Part shown: piece by piece, positions 45,619 through 54,718 of the stretch
Numbering within the stretch: the stretch's first letter is position 1
Layout of the letters: each line of letters opens with the position of its first letter
Source of the DNA: an uncultured Roseburia sp.
Lineage (GTDB): Bacteria; Bacillota; Clostridia; Lachnospirales; Lachnospiraceae
Assembly: GCA_947088675.1 (NCBI GenBank)
Contig: CAMUHN010000007.1
Coordinates: forward strand, 1 to 64,000
Length of the DNA stretch: 64,000 nt
Direction: 5' to 3'
The notes under the pieces: generated by a model
What the model was told of the DNA's origin: nothing
Database searches by the model: none
The model's input: only the letters and a program-made list of their open reading frames with translations
Program-made: the position numbers and the translations under genes

Positions 45619-47208
45619 TTGGCTGATTTAAAAAAAGAAATTGAAAAACGACGCACGTTTGCAATTATATCTCATCCGGATGCAGGGAAGACGACACTGA
45701 CAGAAAAATTTTTGCTCTATGGCGGCGCCATTAACCTTGCCGGGTCTGTAAAAGGAAAAGCGACGGCGCGCCATGCCGTTTCGGACTGGATGGAGATTGA
45801 AAAGGAGAGAGGAATTTCCGTAACATCCTCCGTGCTGCAGTTTAATTACGGGGGATATTGCATCAATATACTGGATACGCCGGGCCATCAGGATTTTTCC
45901 GAGGATACGTACCGGACGCTGATGGCGGCAGACTCTGCAGTAATGGTGATTGACGGGTCAAAAGGCGTTGAGGCGCAGACAAGAAAGTTATTCAAGGTAT
46001 GCGTAATGCGTCATATCCCAATTTTTACATTTATCAATAAAATGGACAGGGACGCAAACGATACGTTTGACCTTTTGGATGAGATTGAAAAAGAACTGGG
46101 AATTGCAACCTGTCCGGTCAACTGGCCCATTGGGTCGGGAAAAGGATTTAAAGGCGTGTATGACCGCAATACAAAAAAGGTGATGACATTTTCGGATACC
46201 TTAAAGGGGACGAAAGAGGGGAGTGAAAAGCAGATTGATTTGTCGGATGCTGCTCTTGAGGAAGAGATCGGTGCAGAGGCGCTTCAAAAACTGTTGGAGG
46301 AAATTGAGCTTCTTGACGGGGCAAGCGCCGAATTTGATATGGAACTGGTTACAAAAGGAGAACTTTCTCCGGTATTTTTTGGCTCTGCACTGACGAATTT
46401 CGGCGTGGAGACATTTTTGCAGCATTTTCTTAAGATGACATATTCTCCGTTGCCGCGCAGAGCGGATATCGGGGAGGTTGATCCGTTCTGCACTGATTTT
46501 TCGGCGTTTGTATTTAAAATACAGGCGAACATGAATAAAGCACACCGTGACAGGATTGCGTTTATGCGTATCTGTTCCGGAAAATTTGTGGCCGGCATGG
46601 AGGTCGTGCATGTGCAGGGCGGCAATAAAAAAATCAAACTATCGCAGCCCCAGCAGATGATGGCGCAGGAACGCCATATTGTCGAAGAGGCATACGCGGG
46701 AGACATTATAGGCGTTTTTGATCCCGGTATTTTTTCGATCGGTGATACAATCACAACGGCAAAACCGTTTTGCTTTGAGGGGATTCCGACATTCGCCCCG
46801 GAACATTTTGCGAAAGTCCGCCAGGTGGACACAATGAAGCGCAAACAGTTTATGAAAGGGATGCAGCAGATTGCGCAGGAGGGCGCGATTCAGATCTTTC
46901 AGGAATATAATATGGGCATGGAGGAGGTAATCGTCGGCGTTGTCGGCGTTTTGCAGTTTGACGTTTTAAAGTACCGGCTGGAAAATGAATATAATGTGGA
47001 AATTCGCATGGATCATCTTCCGTATGAACATATTCGCTGGATTGAAAACGAAACGATTGATATGGATAAACTGACCGGCACTTCCGATATGAAGAAGATA
47101 CAGGACTTAAAAGGACGGCCGCTTCTTTTATTTGTGAATGCCTGGAGCGTGGGGATGGTGCTCGACCGGAACGAAGGGTTAATTTTATCAGAATTTGGGA
47201 AAGAATAA
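45619..47208 (+). CDS. prfC: Peptide chain release factor 3
   Basis: RF3 is a GTPase that recycles RF1 and RF2 from the ribosome after peptide release. The 529-residue protein has G1 HPDAGKTT, the switch II motif DTPGHQDFSEDTYRT, G4 NKMDRD and the RF3 C-terminal region with FQEYNMGMEE. The start is TTG 45619 with GGGAGGA at good spacing; a GTG at 45604 would place that site inside the gene. A thioredoxin gene follows after 28 bases. Confidence 0.96.
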   Translation: MADLKKEIEKRRTFAIISHPDAGKTTLTEKFLLYGGAINLAGSVKGKATARHAVSDWMEIEKERGISVTSSVLQFNYGGYCINILDTPGHQDFSEDTYRTLMAADSAVMVIDGSKGVEAQTRKLFKVCVMRHIPIFTFINKMDRDANDTFDLLDEIEKELGIATCPVNWPIGSGKGFKGVYDRNTKKVMTFSDTLKGTKEGSEKQIDLSDAALEEEIGAEALQKLLEEIELLDGASAEFDMELVTKGELSPVFFGSALTNFGVETFLQHFLKMTYSPLPRRADIGEVDPFCTDFSAFVFKIQANMNKAHRDRIAFMRICSGKFVAGMEVVHVQGGNKKIKLSQPQQMMAQERHIVEEAYAGDIIGVFDPGIFSIGDTITTAKPFCFEGIPTFAPEHFAKVRQVDTMKRKQFMKGMQQIAQEGAIQIFQEYNMGMEEVIVGVVGVLQFDVLKYRLENEYNVEIRMDHLPYEHIRWIENETIDMDKLTGTSDMKKIQDLKGRPLLLFVNAWSVGMVLDRNEGLILSEFGKE

Positions 47209-47236
47209 TTAAAAATATAGAAGGAGGAATACAAAG

Positions 47237-47566
47237 ATGGCAGTAGTAAAAATAACGGATAATAATTTTGAGACAGAGGTATTGGCGGCGAAAGAAATGG
47301 TTGTGCTTGATTTCTGGGGAGAGGGATGCGCACCCTGCAGGATGCAGTCTCCGATTATTGACGCGCTTGCCGACGAACTTGACGGCAAAGTCAAATTCGG
47401 AAAAGTCAATGTAAATGAGGAGGCTGCGCTCTCGCTCAAATACAGCATTATGAATATTCCCACAATTATTGTGATGAACCAGGGCGTATTTAAAGAAAAG
47501 GTCATTGGACTGCAGGATAAAGCGGCGCTGATGGCATTAATTGAGCGGTGCGGCAAGGCAGAGTAA
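47237..47566 (+). CDS. Thioredoxin with a CAPC active site
   Basis: The 109-residue protein has the thioredoxin fold with conserved Asp25 and the cis-proline segment NIPTIIV. The active site is FWGEGCAPC, with Cys31 and Cys34, instead of the usual FWAxWCGPC, so the residue before the first Cys is Gly and the dipeptide is Ala-Pro. This should shift the redox potential, and the partner may not be the classic thioredoxin reductase. AGGAGG precedes the ATG and the gap to prfC is 28 bases. Confidence 0.9.
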   Translation: MAVVKITDNNFETEVLAAKEMVVLDFWGEGCAPCRMQSPIIDALADELDGKVKFGKVNVNEEAALSLKYSIMNIPTIIVMNQGVFKEKVIGLQDKAALMALIERCGKAE

Positions 47567-47586
47567 CGGTTCTCTGTACAGTGATA

Positions 47587-47629
47587 TCCCTCCTCGTCAT
47601 GCGGGAAGCGGCTGAGAGGAGGGAATTTT
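47587..47629 (+). terminator. Possible terminator after the thioredoxin gene
   Basis: TCCCTCCTC at 47587-47595 pairs with GAGGAGGGA at 47616-47624, followed by only four T residues. From here to 47960 the sequence is AT-rich; I see no gene and only a small GCCG-GAT-CGGC stem near 47775. Confidence 0.5.
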
Positions 47630-47966
47630 GCGCAAATATCTGACAGCAGTGGGCTGCCGGAAAAATCATAAAAATCATAAATGAAACAAAAATATGTTGC
47701 ATTTTCTAATCGGTTATGTTATTCTATCTGTATAGTTTTATAGTTCATAAATAAGCTCCTTTATAATATCTTTCGCCGGATCGGCAAAATTTTATCCGAT
47801 TATTTAAAAACTTATAAAATGATATTTTGACTGTCTGAAACAGGCAATGTGTTTCAAGCGAAAGAAAAATGATTCTGTAAAAAATGTATGTTTTATGGTT
47901 TGGAATCATATCAGAAGTAATCTGGTTTTAAGTGAGGATCAGAACAGCATAAATATAAAATTAGTA

Positions 47967-47995
47967 TTGACATTTTGAGCGACTTATACTACTAT
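47967..47995 (+). promoter_or_regulatory. Sigma-A promoter of recA
   Basis: TTGACA at 47967-47972 and TACTAT at 47990-47995 are 17 bases apart, 42 bases before the recA ATG. Confidence 0.85.
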
Positions 47996-48008
47996 AAAAA
48001 CATGAAAA

Positions 48009-48022
48009 CGAACATAGGTTCG
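48009..48022. promoter_or_regulatory. LexA (SOS) box of recA
   Basis: CGAACATAGGTTCG matches the Gram-positive LexA box CGAAC-N4-GTTCG exactly in both half-sites. It lies just downstream of the recA -10, where bound LexA would block transcription. Confidence 0.92.
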
Positions 48023-48037
48023 CACGGAGGAAATAAG

Positions 48038-49204
48038 ATGGCAAGAGAAGACAAATTAAAAGCATTGGATGCGGCAATTTCACAGATTGAGAAACAATAC
48101 GGAAAAGGTTCCATCATGAAGTTAGGGGACCATTCGAATCAGATGAATGTGGAATCCATTCCCACAGGATCATTAAGCCTCGATATTGCGCTGGGGATCG
48201 GAGGTCTTCCCAAAGGCCGTGTTGTTGAGATCTATGGTCCGGAATCGAGCGGTAAGACGACAGTGGCGCTTCATGTAGTGGCCGAAGTGCAAAAAGCAGG
48301 CGGTATCGCCGGTTTTGTTGACGCGGAGCATGCGCTTGATCCTGTCTATGCAAAGAATATCGGCGTCAATATCGACGATTTGTATATCTCACAGCCGGAC
48401 AGCGGAGAGCAGGCATTGGAGATCACAGAGACGATGGTTCGCTCAGGCGCTATAGACGTGCTGATTGTCGATTCTGTTGCTGCGCTTGTTCCAAAGGCGG
48501 AGATTGACGGCGATATGGGAGATTCCCATGTCGGTCTGCAGGCACGTCTGATGAGTCAGGCGCTTCGCAAGCTTACGGGCGTAATAAGCAAGTCGAATTG
48601 CGTTGTGATCTTTATCAATCAGCTCAGGGAAAAAGTAGGAGTTATGTTTGGAAATCCGGAGACGACGACGGGCGGCCGCGCATTAAAGTTTTATGCCTCG
48701 GTTCGTCTTGATGTCCGCAGAATCGAAGCGTTAAAACAGGGCGGAGAAGTAGTCGGCAACCGCACCAGGGTGAAAGTGGTAAAAAATAAAGTGGCGCCGC
48801 CGTTTCGCGAGGCCGAGTTTGACATTATGTTTGGAAAGGGGATCTCGCGCGAAGGGGATATTCTTGATCTGGCTGTCAATATGGGCATTGTCAATAAATC
48901 GGGGGCATGGTATGCGTACAATGGTGATAAAATCGGACAGGGACGTGAGAATGCAAAGCAGTACTTAAAGGAAAATCCGATCATATGCGAGGATGTCGAA
49001 GCGAAAGTCAGGCAGCAGAGCGCCTGTGACGAGACAGGCGATCCGGAGGATACAAAGCAGAAAGTATCGGCGGCAAAAGAAAAGAGTACCGTAAAGGCAA
49101 AGGGAAAGGCAGAGAAAGAGACGGAAGAGAATAACGGGGAGAATGACCCGAAGAAAGCGGCAGCGCCGCAGAAAACAGCAGAGAGCAAAACAAAAGAAGC
49201 ATAG
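48038..49204 (+). CDS. recA: Recombinase RecA
   Basis: RecA forms filaments on single-stranded DNA, drives strand exchange and triggers LexA self-cleavage. The 388-residue protein has the [23 protein letters not shown] N-terminus, Walker [10 protein letters not shown], Walker [13 protein letters not shown] and the L2 region [20 protein letters not shown] split over its loop. The C-terminal tail of about 50 residues is Lys/Glu-rich and longer than in E. coli. GGAGG precedes ATG 48038. It is controlled by the LexA box and followed by recX after 42 bases. Confidence 0.98.
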   Translation: MAREDKLKALDAAISQIEKQYGKGSIMKLGDHSNQMNVESIPTGSLSLDIALGIGGLPKGRVVEIYGPESSGKTTVALHVVAEVQKAGGIAGFVDAEHALDPVYAKNIGVNIDDLYISQPDSGEQALEITETMVRSGAIDVLIVDSVAALVPKAEIDGDMGDSHVGLQARLMSQALRKLTGVISKSNCVVIFINQLREKVGVMFGNPETTTGGRALKFYASVRLDVRRIEALKQGGEVVGNRTRVKVVKNKVAPPFREAEFDIMFGKGISREGDILDLAVNMGIVNKSGAWYAYNGDKIGQGRENAKQYLKENPIICEDVEAKVRQQSACDETGDPEDTKQKVSAAKEKSTVKAKGKAEKETEENNGENDPKKAAAPQKTAESKTKEA

Positions 49205-49246
49205 AGGATTTTATCATTCGCAGAAAAAGAAAAGGAAGCGGCGTAA

Positions 49247-49894
49247 ATGGGTCAGATACAGGTGAGTTCTGTCGAAAGGCAGGAGAGGGGCAAAGTCAGA
49301 ATCGGATTTGAAAACGGAACATATCTGCTGCTGTATCGCGGAGAAATACAAAAACTGTCCAGACAGTACGGCCAGGAATTGATGGAGGAGGGCGTATGTA
49401 TTCCGGAGACACTCTATCAGAAAATGTTATATGAGATTGTCGGAGTACGGGCAAAAAAACGCGCCGTCTATCTGTTGGAACAGATGGACCGGACAGAAAA
49501 ACAGCTTTCCGGGAAATTGGCGCAAAATGGGTATCCGAAAGAGTGTATTGAAACTGCCATTGCATTTTTAAAGCAGCATCATTATCTGGATGACGAGAGA
49601 TACGCGCAAAACTATATTCGCTGTCGTCAGAATAAAAAGAGTCGTCAGAGACTGAAAGCGGATCTTGCAGCAAAGGGCATCGCGGGAGAAACGATAGAAA
49701 GTGCGTTTGCAGAGGAATATGAGGCGGATGAAGCGATTCAGATTCGGCAGCTGTTGGATAAAAGACATTTTAAATATGAAAGCAGCGACAGGAAAGAGCT
49801 GATGCGCACCTATCAGTTTTTGATACGCAGAGGGTTTCGTTCCAGTGATATTTTGCGTGAGATGCAGGCGGACATATTTCTTTATGAGGTCTAG
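49247..49894 (+). CDS. recX: RecX regulatory protein
   Basis: RecX binds RecA filaments and limits recombination. The 215-residue protein has a charged N-terminal region and RecX helical repeats, with YLLEQMDRTEKQLSGKLAQ, YLDDERYAQNYIRCR and FLIRRGFRSSDIL. It is 42 bases after recA, the usual pairing in Firmicutes. The hisA gene follows after another 42 bases with no terminator or promoter seen between them. Confidence 0.93.
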   Translation: MGQIQVSSVERQERGKVRIGFENGTYLLLYRGEIQKLSRQYGQELMEEGVCIPETLYQKMLYEIVGVRAKKRAVYLLEQMDRTEKQLSGKLAQNGYPKECIETAIAFLKQHHYLDDERYAQNYIRCRQNKKSRQRLKADLAAKGIAGETIESAFAEEYEADEAIQIRQLLDKRHFKYESSDRKELMRTYQFLIRRGFRSSDILREMQADIFLYEV

Positions 49895-49936
49895 TCTGCC
49901 ATACAGATTGAAAAAAGGGAGAGAGGGAAGTATGGC

Positions 49937-50719
49937 ATGGAATTTCGGCCCTGTATTGACATACATAACGGAAAAGTAAAGCAGATTGTGGGAAGCAGCC
50001 TTTTGGATCGGGAAAACCGCGCACAGGAGAATTTTGTATCCGAAAAGGACGCCGCATATTATGCCGGACGGTATAAAAAAGACGGTTTAAGAGGAGGTCA
50101 TATCATACTTCTCAATGCAAAAGACAGTGCGTATTATGAGGAGACAAAAAAGCAGGCGCTGCTTGCGCTGCGGACTTATCCGGGCGGAATGCAGGTTGGC
50201 GGCGGTATTACGCCGGATAACGCAGAAGAATTTTTAGCGGCAGGTGCAAGTCATGTGATTGTGACTTCGTATGTGTTCCGGAATGGCAGGATTGATTATG
50301 AAAATCTGCAGAGGATGGTCCGGGCAGTCGGCAGCAAACGTCTTGTTTTGGATTTAAGCTGCAGAAAGAGAGAGGGGAACTATTATATTGTAACGGACCG
50401 CTGGCAGAAATTTACCGATGAGGCAGTTACAATTCCTTTACTGGACAAATTGTGCGGCTGTTGTGATGAATTTTTGATTCATGCGGCAGATGTGGAGGGA
50501 AAATCGCAGGGAATTGAGGAGGAGCTGGTATCCGTTTTGGGAAGATGGAAGAAAAGTCCTGTTACATATGCAGGAGGAGTGGGAAGTTTTGAAGATATAA
50601 AAAAATTGTATCGGCTTGGCTGCGGCAGGCTGCATGTTACGATTGGAAGTGCGCTTGATCTGTTCGGCGGTTCTATGCCATATGAAAAAGTTTTGCAGAT
50701 AGTAAGGGAGGGGAGCTAA
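49937..50719 (+). CDS. HisA of the eukaryotic type (ProFAR isomerase)
   Basis: The 260-residue protein starts FRPCIDIHNGKVKQIVGSSL, closely resembling yeast HIS6 rather than bacterial HisA (IPAIDL..G..V). It keeps the catalytic Asp7 (CIDIHNG), VGGGIT and YAGGVGS phosphate sites of the barrel. HisA converts ProFAR to PRFAR, the substrate of the HisHF complex at the window start. It is encoded between recX and glnA rather than beside hisHF. GAGGGAAG precedes the ATG. Its stop is one base from the glnA start. Confidence 0.85.
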   Translation: MEFRPCIDIHNGKVKQIVGSSLLDRENRAQENFVSEKDAAYYAGRYKKDGLRGGHIILLNAKDSAYYEETKKQALLALRTYPGGMQVGGGITPDNAEEFLAAGASHVIVTSYVFRNGRIDYENLQRMVRAVGSKRLVLDLSCRKREGNYYIVTDRWQKFTDEAVTIPLLDKLCGCCDEFLIHAADVEGKSQGIEEELVSVLGRWKKSPVTYAGGVGSFEDIKKLYRLGCGRLHVTIGSALDLFGGSMPYEKVLQIVREGS

Positions 50720-50720
50720 G

Positions 50721-52052
50721 ATGAGCAGCTATACAAAACAGGATATTCTGCGTATGGTGGAAGAGGAAGATGTGGAATTTATCCGTCTGCAGTTTACAGA
50801 TATGTTTGGCACATTAAAAAATGTGGCAGTGACAGCGAGTCAGATTGAGAGGGTACTGAATAATGAATGCATGTTTGACGGATCGTCCATTGAAGGTTTT
50901 GTTCGTATTGAGGAGTCAGACCTCTGTCTGCATCCCGATTTAGACACGTTTGTAATTTTTCCCTGGAGGCCACAGCAGGGAAAAGTAGCAAGAATTATCT
51001 GTGATCTCTATATGGCGGACGGAAAACAGTTTGAGGGAGATTCCCGCTATGTGCTGAAACGGGCGATCCGACATGCTAAGGAGATGGGATATGAATTTTT
51101 GGTAGGACCGGAATGCGAGTTTTTCCTGTTTGATCTGGATGAGTCCGGCAGACCCACAACGCAGAGCACGGACAATGCGGGTTATTTTGATCTTGGGCCG
51201 GTTGATCTGGGAGAAAATGCAAGACGCGATATGGTGCTGACATTAGAGGATATGGGCTATGAAGTAGAGGCTTCCCATCATGAGGTTGCACCGGCGCAGC
51301 ATGAGATTGATTTTCACTATAATAAAGCGCTGCATACGGCCGATCATATTATGACGTTTAAACTGGCGGTGAAAACAATCGCAAAAAGGCATGGTTTATT
51401 TGCCAGTTTTATGCCGAAACCCAAACAGGGGATCAATGGATCCGGTATGCATGTCAATATGTCTCTGACTCAAAACGGAAAAAATATTTTTGTGGGAGAG
51501 CAGGATGAAAACGGACTCAGCAGGGAGGCCTATTGGTTTATCGGAGGAATTATGAAACATATGCGCTCCATGACAGCGATTACAAATCCTCTGGTAAATT
51601 CTTATAAACGGCTTGTGCCGGGGTACGAGGCGCCAATTTATATTGCATGGTCGGCAACCAACAGGAGTTCGCTGATCCGGATACCGTCAGCAAAGGGGGA
51701 GGGGACAAGAATTGAATTGCGTTGTCCCGATCCGGCGAGTAATCCTTATCTTGTGCTTGCAGTATGTCTGGAGGCAGGCCTTGACGGTATTCAGAATCAG
51801 ATCATGCCTCCGAAAGCCGTGACAGAAAATATATTTGAGCTTCGTGTGGAAGAAAAAAACGAACTTGGAATTGAAAAACTGCCTGCTGATCTTGGCGAGG
51901 CGTTGACGGAATTGGAAGCATCCGATTTTATCAGGAAAGTGCTCGGCAGTCATATTGCCGAAAAATTTATGAAAGCAAAACGAGCCGAATGGGCCGAGTA
52001 CCGTACACAGGTATCGGACTGGGAACTGGAACAGTACCTCTGTAAAATATAA
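50721..52052 (+). CDS. glnA: Glutamine synthetase type I (GSI-alpha)
   Basis: GlnA makes glutamine from glutamate, ammonia and ATP. The 443-residue protein has the family motifs FDGSSIEGF, GPECEFFLFD, HHEVAPAQHEIDF, NGSGMHVNMSL and RSSLIRIP. The length and the absence of the adenylylation Tyr segment of GSI-beta place it in the short Gram-positive form, regulated by feedback and not by adenylylation. It follows hisA by one base and is followed by an ANTAR regulator 22 bases downstream. Confidence 0.97.
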   Translation: MSSYTKQDILRMVEEEDVEFIRLQFTDMFGTLKNVAVTASQIERVLNNECMFDGSSIEGFVRIEESDLCLHPDLDTFVIFPWRPQQGKVARIICDLYMADGKQFEGDSRYVLKRAIRHAKEMGYEFLVGPECEFFLFDLDESGRPTTQSTDNAGYFDLGPVDLGENARRDMVLTLEDMGYEVEASHHEVAPAQHEIDFHYNKALHTADHIMTFKLAVKTIAKRHGLFASFMPKPKQGINGSGMHVNMSLTQNGKNIFVGEQDENGLSREAYWFIGGIMKHMRSMTAITNPLVNSYKRLVPGYEAPIYIAWSATNRSSLIRIPSAKGEGTRIELRCPDPASNPYLVLAVCLEAGLDGIQNQIMPPKAVTENIFELRVEEKNELGIEKLPADLGEALTELEASDFIRKVLGSHIAEKFMKAKRAEWAEYRTQVSDWELEQYLCKI

Positions 52053-52074
52053 ATGAAAGACAGGAGGATACGTT

Positions 52075-52614
52075 TTGATTCCTATCATTATTGCGTTTCC
52101 CGGGCAGGAGACGGTACGTGCAGTGAAAAAGATTTTGCTGCAGAGCGGATATCGTGTGGAGATCTCCTGTGTGACGGGCGCTCAGGTTCTGCAGAGTATA
52201 GACGGTTTGGGCCGAGGAATTGTCATATGCGGTTATCGATTTGCAGATATGATGTACGAGGAGTTGTATGATTATCTGCCGGATGGCTTTTCCATGCTTT
52301 TGGTTGCATCCCCCGCCAATTGTAAAGAACGCGGGGTAGAAAATCTGGTTTGTCTTTCAACACCGCTGAAAGCGAATGAACTTTTGGCAACGCTGCAGAT
52401 GATGGAGTATTCTTTCACACGCAGGAAGAAAAAAGCACAGAAGAAAGAATATACAAAAGAGGAGAAAACACAGATCATAAGGGCAAAATCACTTTTGATG
52501 GAACGTAACAACCTTTCGGAGGATGAGGCGCACCGATATTTGCAGAAACGGAGTATGGACAATGGAATTAATCTGGTTGAGACCGCGCAAATGATATTAA
52601 GCCTCTTTTCATAA
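52075..52614 (+). CDS. ANTAR-domain antitermination regulator with degenerate receiver
   Basis: The 179-residue protein has an N-terminal receiver-like domain and a C-terminal ANTAR domain from about residue 115 (IIRAKSLLMERNNLSEDEAHRYLQKRSMD). ANTAR proteins bind paired hexaloop RNA hairpins and prevent termination. The receiver lacks the acidic pocket (IIIAFPGQE) and the phospho-Asp (IVICGYRF), so it is not controlled by phosphorylation. Clostridia carry a similar regulator, NitR, downstream of glnA that controls nitrogen genes. Start TTG 52075 has AGGAGG upstream. Confidence 0.9.
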   Translation: MIPIIIAFPGQETVRAVKKILLQSGYRVEISCVTGAQVLQSIDGLGRGIVICGYRFADMMYEELYDYLPDGFSMLLVASPANCKERGVENLVCLSTPLKANELLATLQMMEYSFTRRKKKAQKKEYTKEEKTQIIRAKSLLMERNNLSEDEAHRYLQKRSMDNGINLVETAQMILSLFS

Positions 52615-52643
52615 GAACGATATTTGGGGTACAAAAGAAAAGC

Positions 52644-52672
52644 TTGCATGTCAAAATATGGAATGATATACT
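52644..52672 (+). promoter_or_regulatory. Sigma-A promoter of dapL
   Basis: TTGCAT at 52644-52649 and TATACT at 52667-52672 are 17 bases apart, 37 bases before the dapL start. Confidence 0.7.
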
Positions 52673-52709
52673 GTAGCTGATTCAGAAATGCAAAGGGAGG
52701 ATTCATAAA

Positions 52710-53921
52710 ATGTTTCAGTTAAATGAAAATTTTCAGAAATTACCGGGCAGCTATCTGTTTAGCACAATTGGAAAAAAGGTAAATGCATTTACACAGGCAA
52801 ACCCGGATAAAAAGATTATTCGTCTTGGCATTGGCGATGTGACGCAGCCGCTGGCGCCGGCCATTATTGAAGCATTGCACAAGGCAGTGGATGAGATGGC
52901 AGCGGCAGAGACATTTCATGGCTATGCGCCTGATCTTGGGTATGAGTTTTTAAGAAGTGCCATTGTCTCTGCGTATAAGGAGAGAGGATGCGATATTTCA
53001 TCTGATGAAGTTTTTGTGTCGGATGGGGCAAAAAGTGATTCCGGAAATATACAGGAAATTTTTTCTGTCAACAACAGGATTGCAGTCTGTGACCCCGTTT
53101 ATCCCGTCTATGTGGATTCCAATGCGATGGCGGGCAGAACCGGTGTTTATAATAAAGAGACGGAGATGTGGAGCAACGTAATTTATATGCCGTGCACAAT
53201 GGAGAACGATTTTGTTCCCGAGTTTCCAAAGGAAACACCGGATATTATCTATTTATGTCTGCCAAACAATCCGACTGGTACAACTATTACAAAAGAGCAG
53301 CTGTCGGAATGGGTGAATTATGCAAATAAAGTGGGCGCGGTAATCATTTATGACGCGGCTTACGAAGCTTATATTTCCGAGGATAATGTGGCGCATTCCA
53401 TCTACGAATGCGAGGGAGCAAAGACATGCGCGATCGAATTAAAGAGCTTCTCCAAGAATGCAGGATTTACCGGAGTACGCTTGGGCTATACAATTGTGCC
53501 AAAAGAGTTAAAAAGCGGTGATGTATCTCTCAATGCAATGTGGGCGAGACGTCATGGAACAAAATTTAACGGAGCGCCCTATATTGTGCAGCGTGCCGGA
53601 GAGGCAGTGTTCTCCATGGAGGGAAAAGCACAGCTGAAAGAGCAGGTCGCATACTATATGAAAAACGCATCGGAAATTAAAACAGGATTAAAGGATGCCG
53701 GTTATACTGTGTTTGGCGGAGTGAATGCGCCTTATATCTGGTTGAAAACGCCGGATGGGACGACTTCCTGGGAGTTTTTTGATTATTTGCTGGAGAATGC
53801 AAATGTGGTTGGCACGCCGGGTTCCGGATTTGGTCCAAGCGGCGAGGGATACTTCCGGTTGACGGCATTTGGCAGTTATGAGAATACGCTGGCGGCATTG
53901 GAGAGAATTCGTAAACTTTAA
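52710..53921 (+). CDS. dapL: LL-diaminopimelate aminotransferase
   Basis: DapL makes LL-diaminopimelate directly from tetrahydrodipicolinate, bypassing the succinyl or acetyl branches of lysine biosynthesis. The 403-residue class I aminotransferase has the family N-terminus ([19 protein letters not shown]), [20 protein letters not shown], and the PLP lysine in [19 protein letters not shown] precedes the ATG, and it has its own promoter. tcdA follows after 39 bases. Confidence 0.96.
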   Translation: MFQLNENFQKLPGSYLFSTIGKKVNAFTQANPDKKIIRLGIGDVTQPLAPAIIEALHKAVDEMAAAETFHGYAPDLGYEFLRSAIVSAYKERGCDISSDEVFVSDGAKSDSGNIQEIFSVNNRIAVCDPVYPVYVDSNAMAGRTGVYNKETEMWSNVIYMPCTMENDFVPEFPKETPDIIYLCLPNNPTGTTITKEQLSEWVNYANKVGAVIIYDAAYEAYISEDNVAHSIYECEGAKTCAIELKSFSKNAGFTGVRLGYTIVPKELKSGDVSLNAMWARRHGTKFNGAPYIVQRAGEAVFSMEGKAQLKEQVAYYMKNASEIKTGLKDAGYTVFGGVNAPYIWLKTPDGTTSWEFFDYLLENANVVGTPGSGFGPSGEGYFRLTAFGSYENTLAALERIRKL

Positions 53922-53960
53922 TTTTCTGACAGAATAGATTGTTTTGGCATGGGGGAACGG

Positions 53961-54713
53961 ATGGAAAATCAGTTTGTGCGGACAGAAATGTTATTGGGAA
54001 AAGACGCCATGAATATATTGAAAAGCTCTCATGTTGCCGTATTCGGAGTCGGCGGAGTCGGCGGATACGCAGCCGAGGCTCTTGCAAGAAGCGGGATTGG
54101 CGGGATAGATCTGATAGATTCTGATCAGATAAGTATTACAAATCTGAACCGCCAGATTATCGCCACACACAGAACAATTGGTAAATATAAAGCAGATGTC
54201 ATGAAAGAAAGAATGCTGGAGATAAATCCTGATTTAAGGGTCGGCGTTTACAAAACGTTTTTTCTTCCGGAAAACAAAGATGAATTTAATTTTTTGAAAT
54301 ATTCTTATATTATTGATGCGGTGGATACGGTTACAGCCAAAATTGCATTGGCGCAGGAAGCGCAGGAAAAGAACATACCGTTAATCAGCAGTATGGGCGC
54401 CGGGAATAAGCTGAATCCGCTTGCGTTTGAAGTTACGGATATTTTCAGTACTTCCGTCTGCCCGCTTGCAAAAGTAATGCGGCGTGAGCTGAAAAAGAGA
54501 GGGATCAGACGCTTAAAAGTAGTGTATTCCAAAGAACAGCCGGTTTGTCCTGATTTTTCTGCAGCGATGGATTTGGAAAATCAGGGTGGATCGAATGAAA
54601 CAGGGGGTATATTACAAAAGCGGCAGATCCCCGGATCTGTCGCTTTTGTACCATCTGTCGTCGGTCTTATCCTGGCTGGAGAGGTAATAAAAGACCTGAC
54701 GTCTGTCTCATAG
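53961..54713 (+). CDS. tcdA: tRNA threonylcarbamoyladenosine dehydratase
   Basis: TcdA (CsdL) is an E1-like enzyme that cyclises t6A37 in tRNA with ATP. The 250-residue protein has the adenylation motifs GVGGVGGYAAEALARSGIG and IDLIDSDQISITNLNRQ, with IIDAVDTVTAK and ISSMGAGNKLNP, typical of this ThiF/HesA branch. The start at 53961 has GGGGGAA upstream; ATG 53949 would place it inside. It ends five bases from the convergent asnA stop. Confidence 0.9.
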   Translation: MENQFVRTEMLLGKDAMNILKSSHVAVFGVGGVGGYAAEALARSGIGGIDLIDSDQISITNLNRQIIATHRTIGKYKADVMKERMLEINPDLRVGVYKTFFLPENKDEFNFLKYSYIIDAVDTVTAKIALAQEAQEKNIPLISSMGAGNKLNPLAFEVTDIFSTSVCPLAKVMRRELKKRGIRRLKVVYSKEQPVCPDFSAAMDLENQGGSNETGGILQKRQIPGSVAFVPSVVGLILAGEVIKDLTSVS

Positions 54714-54718
54714 AAATC

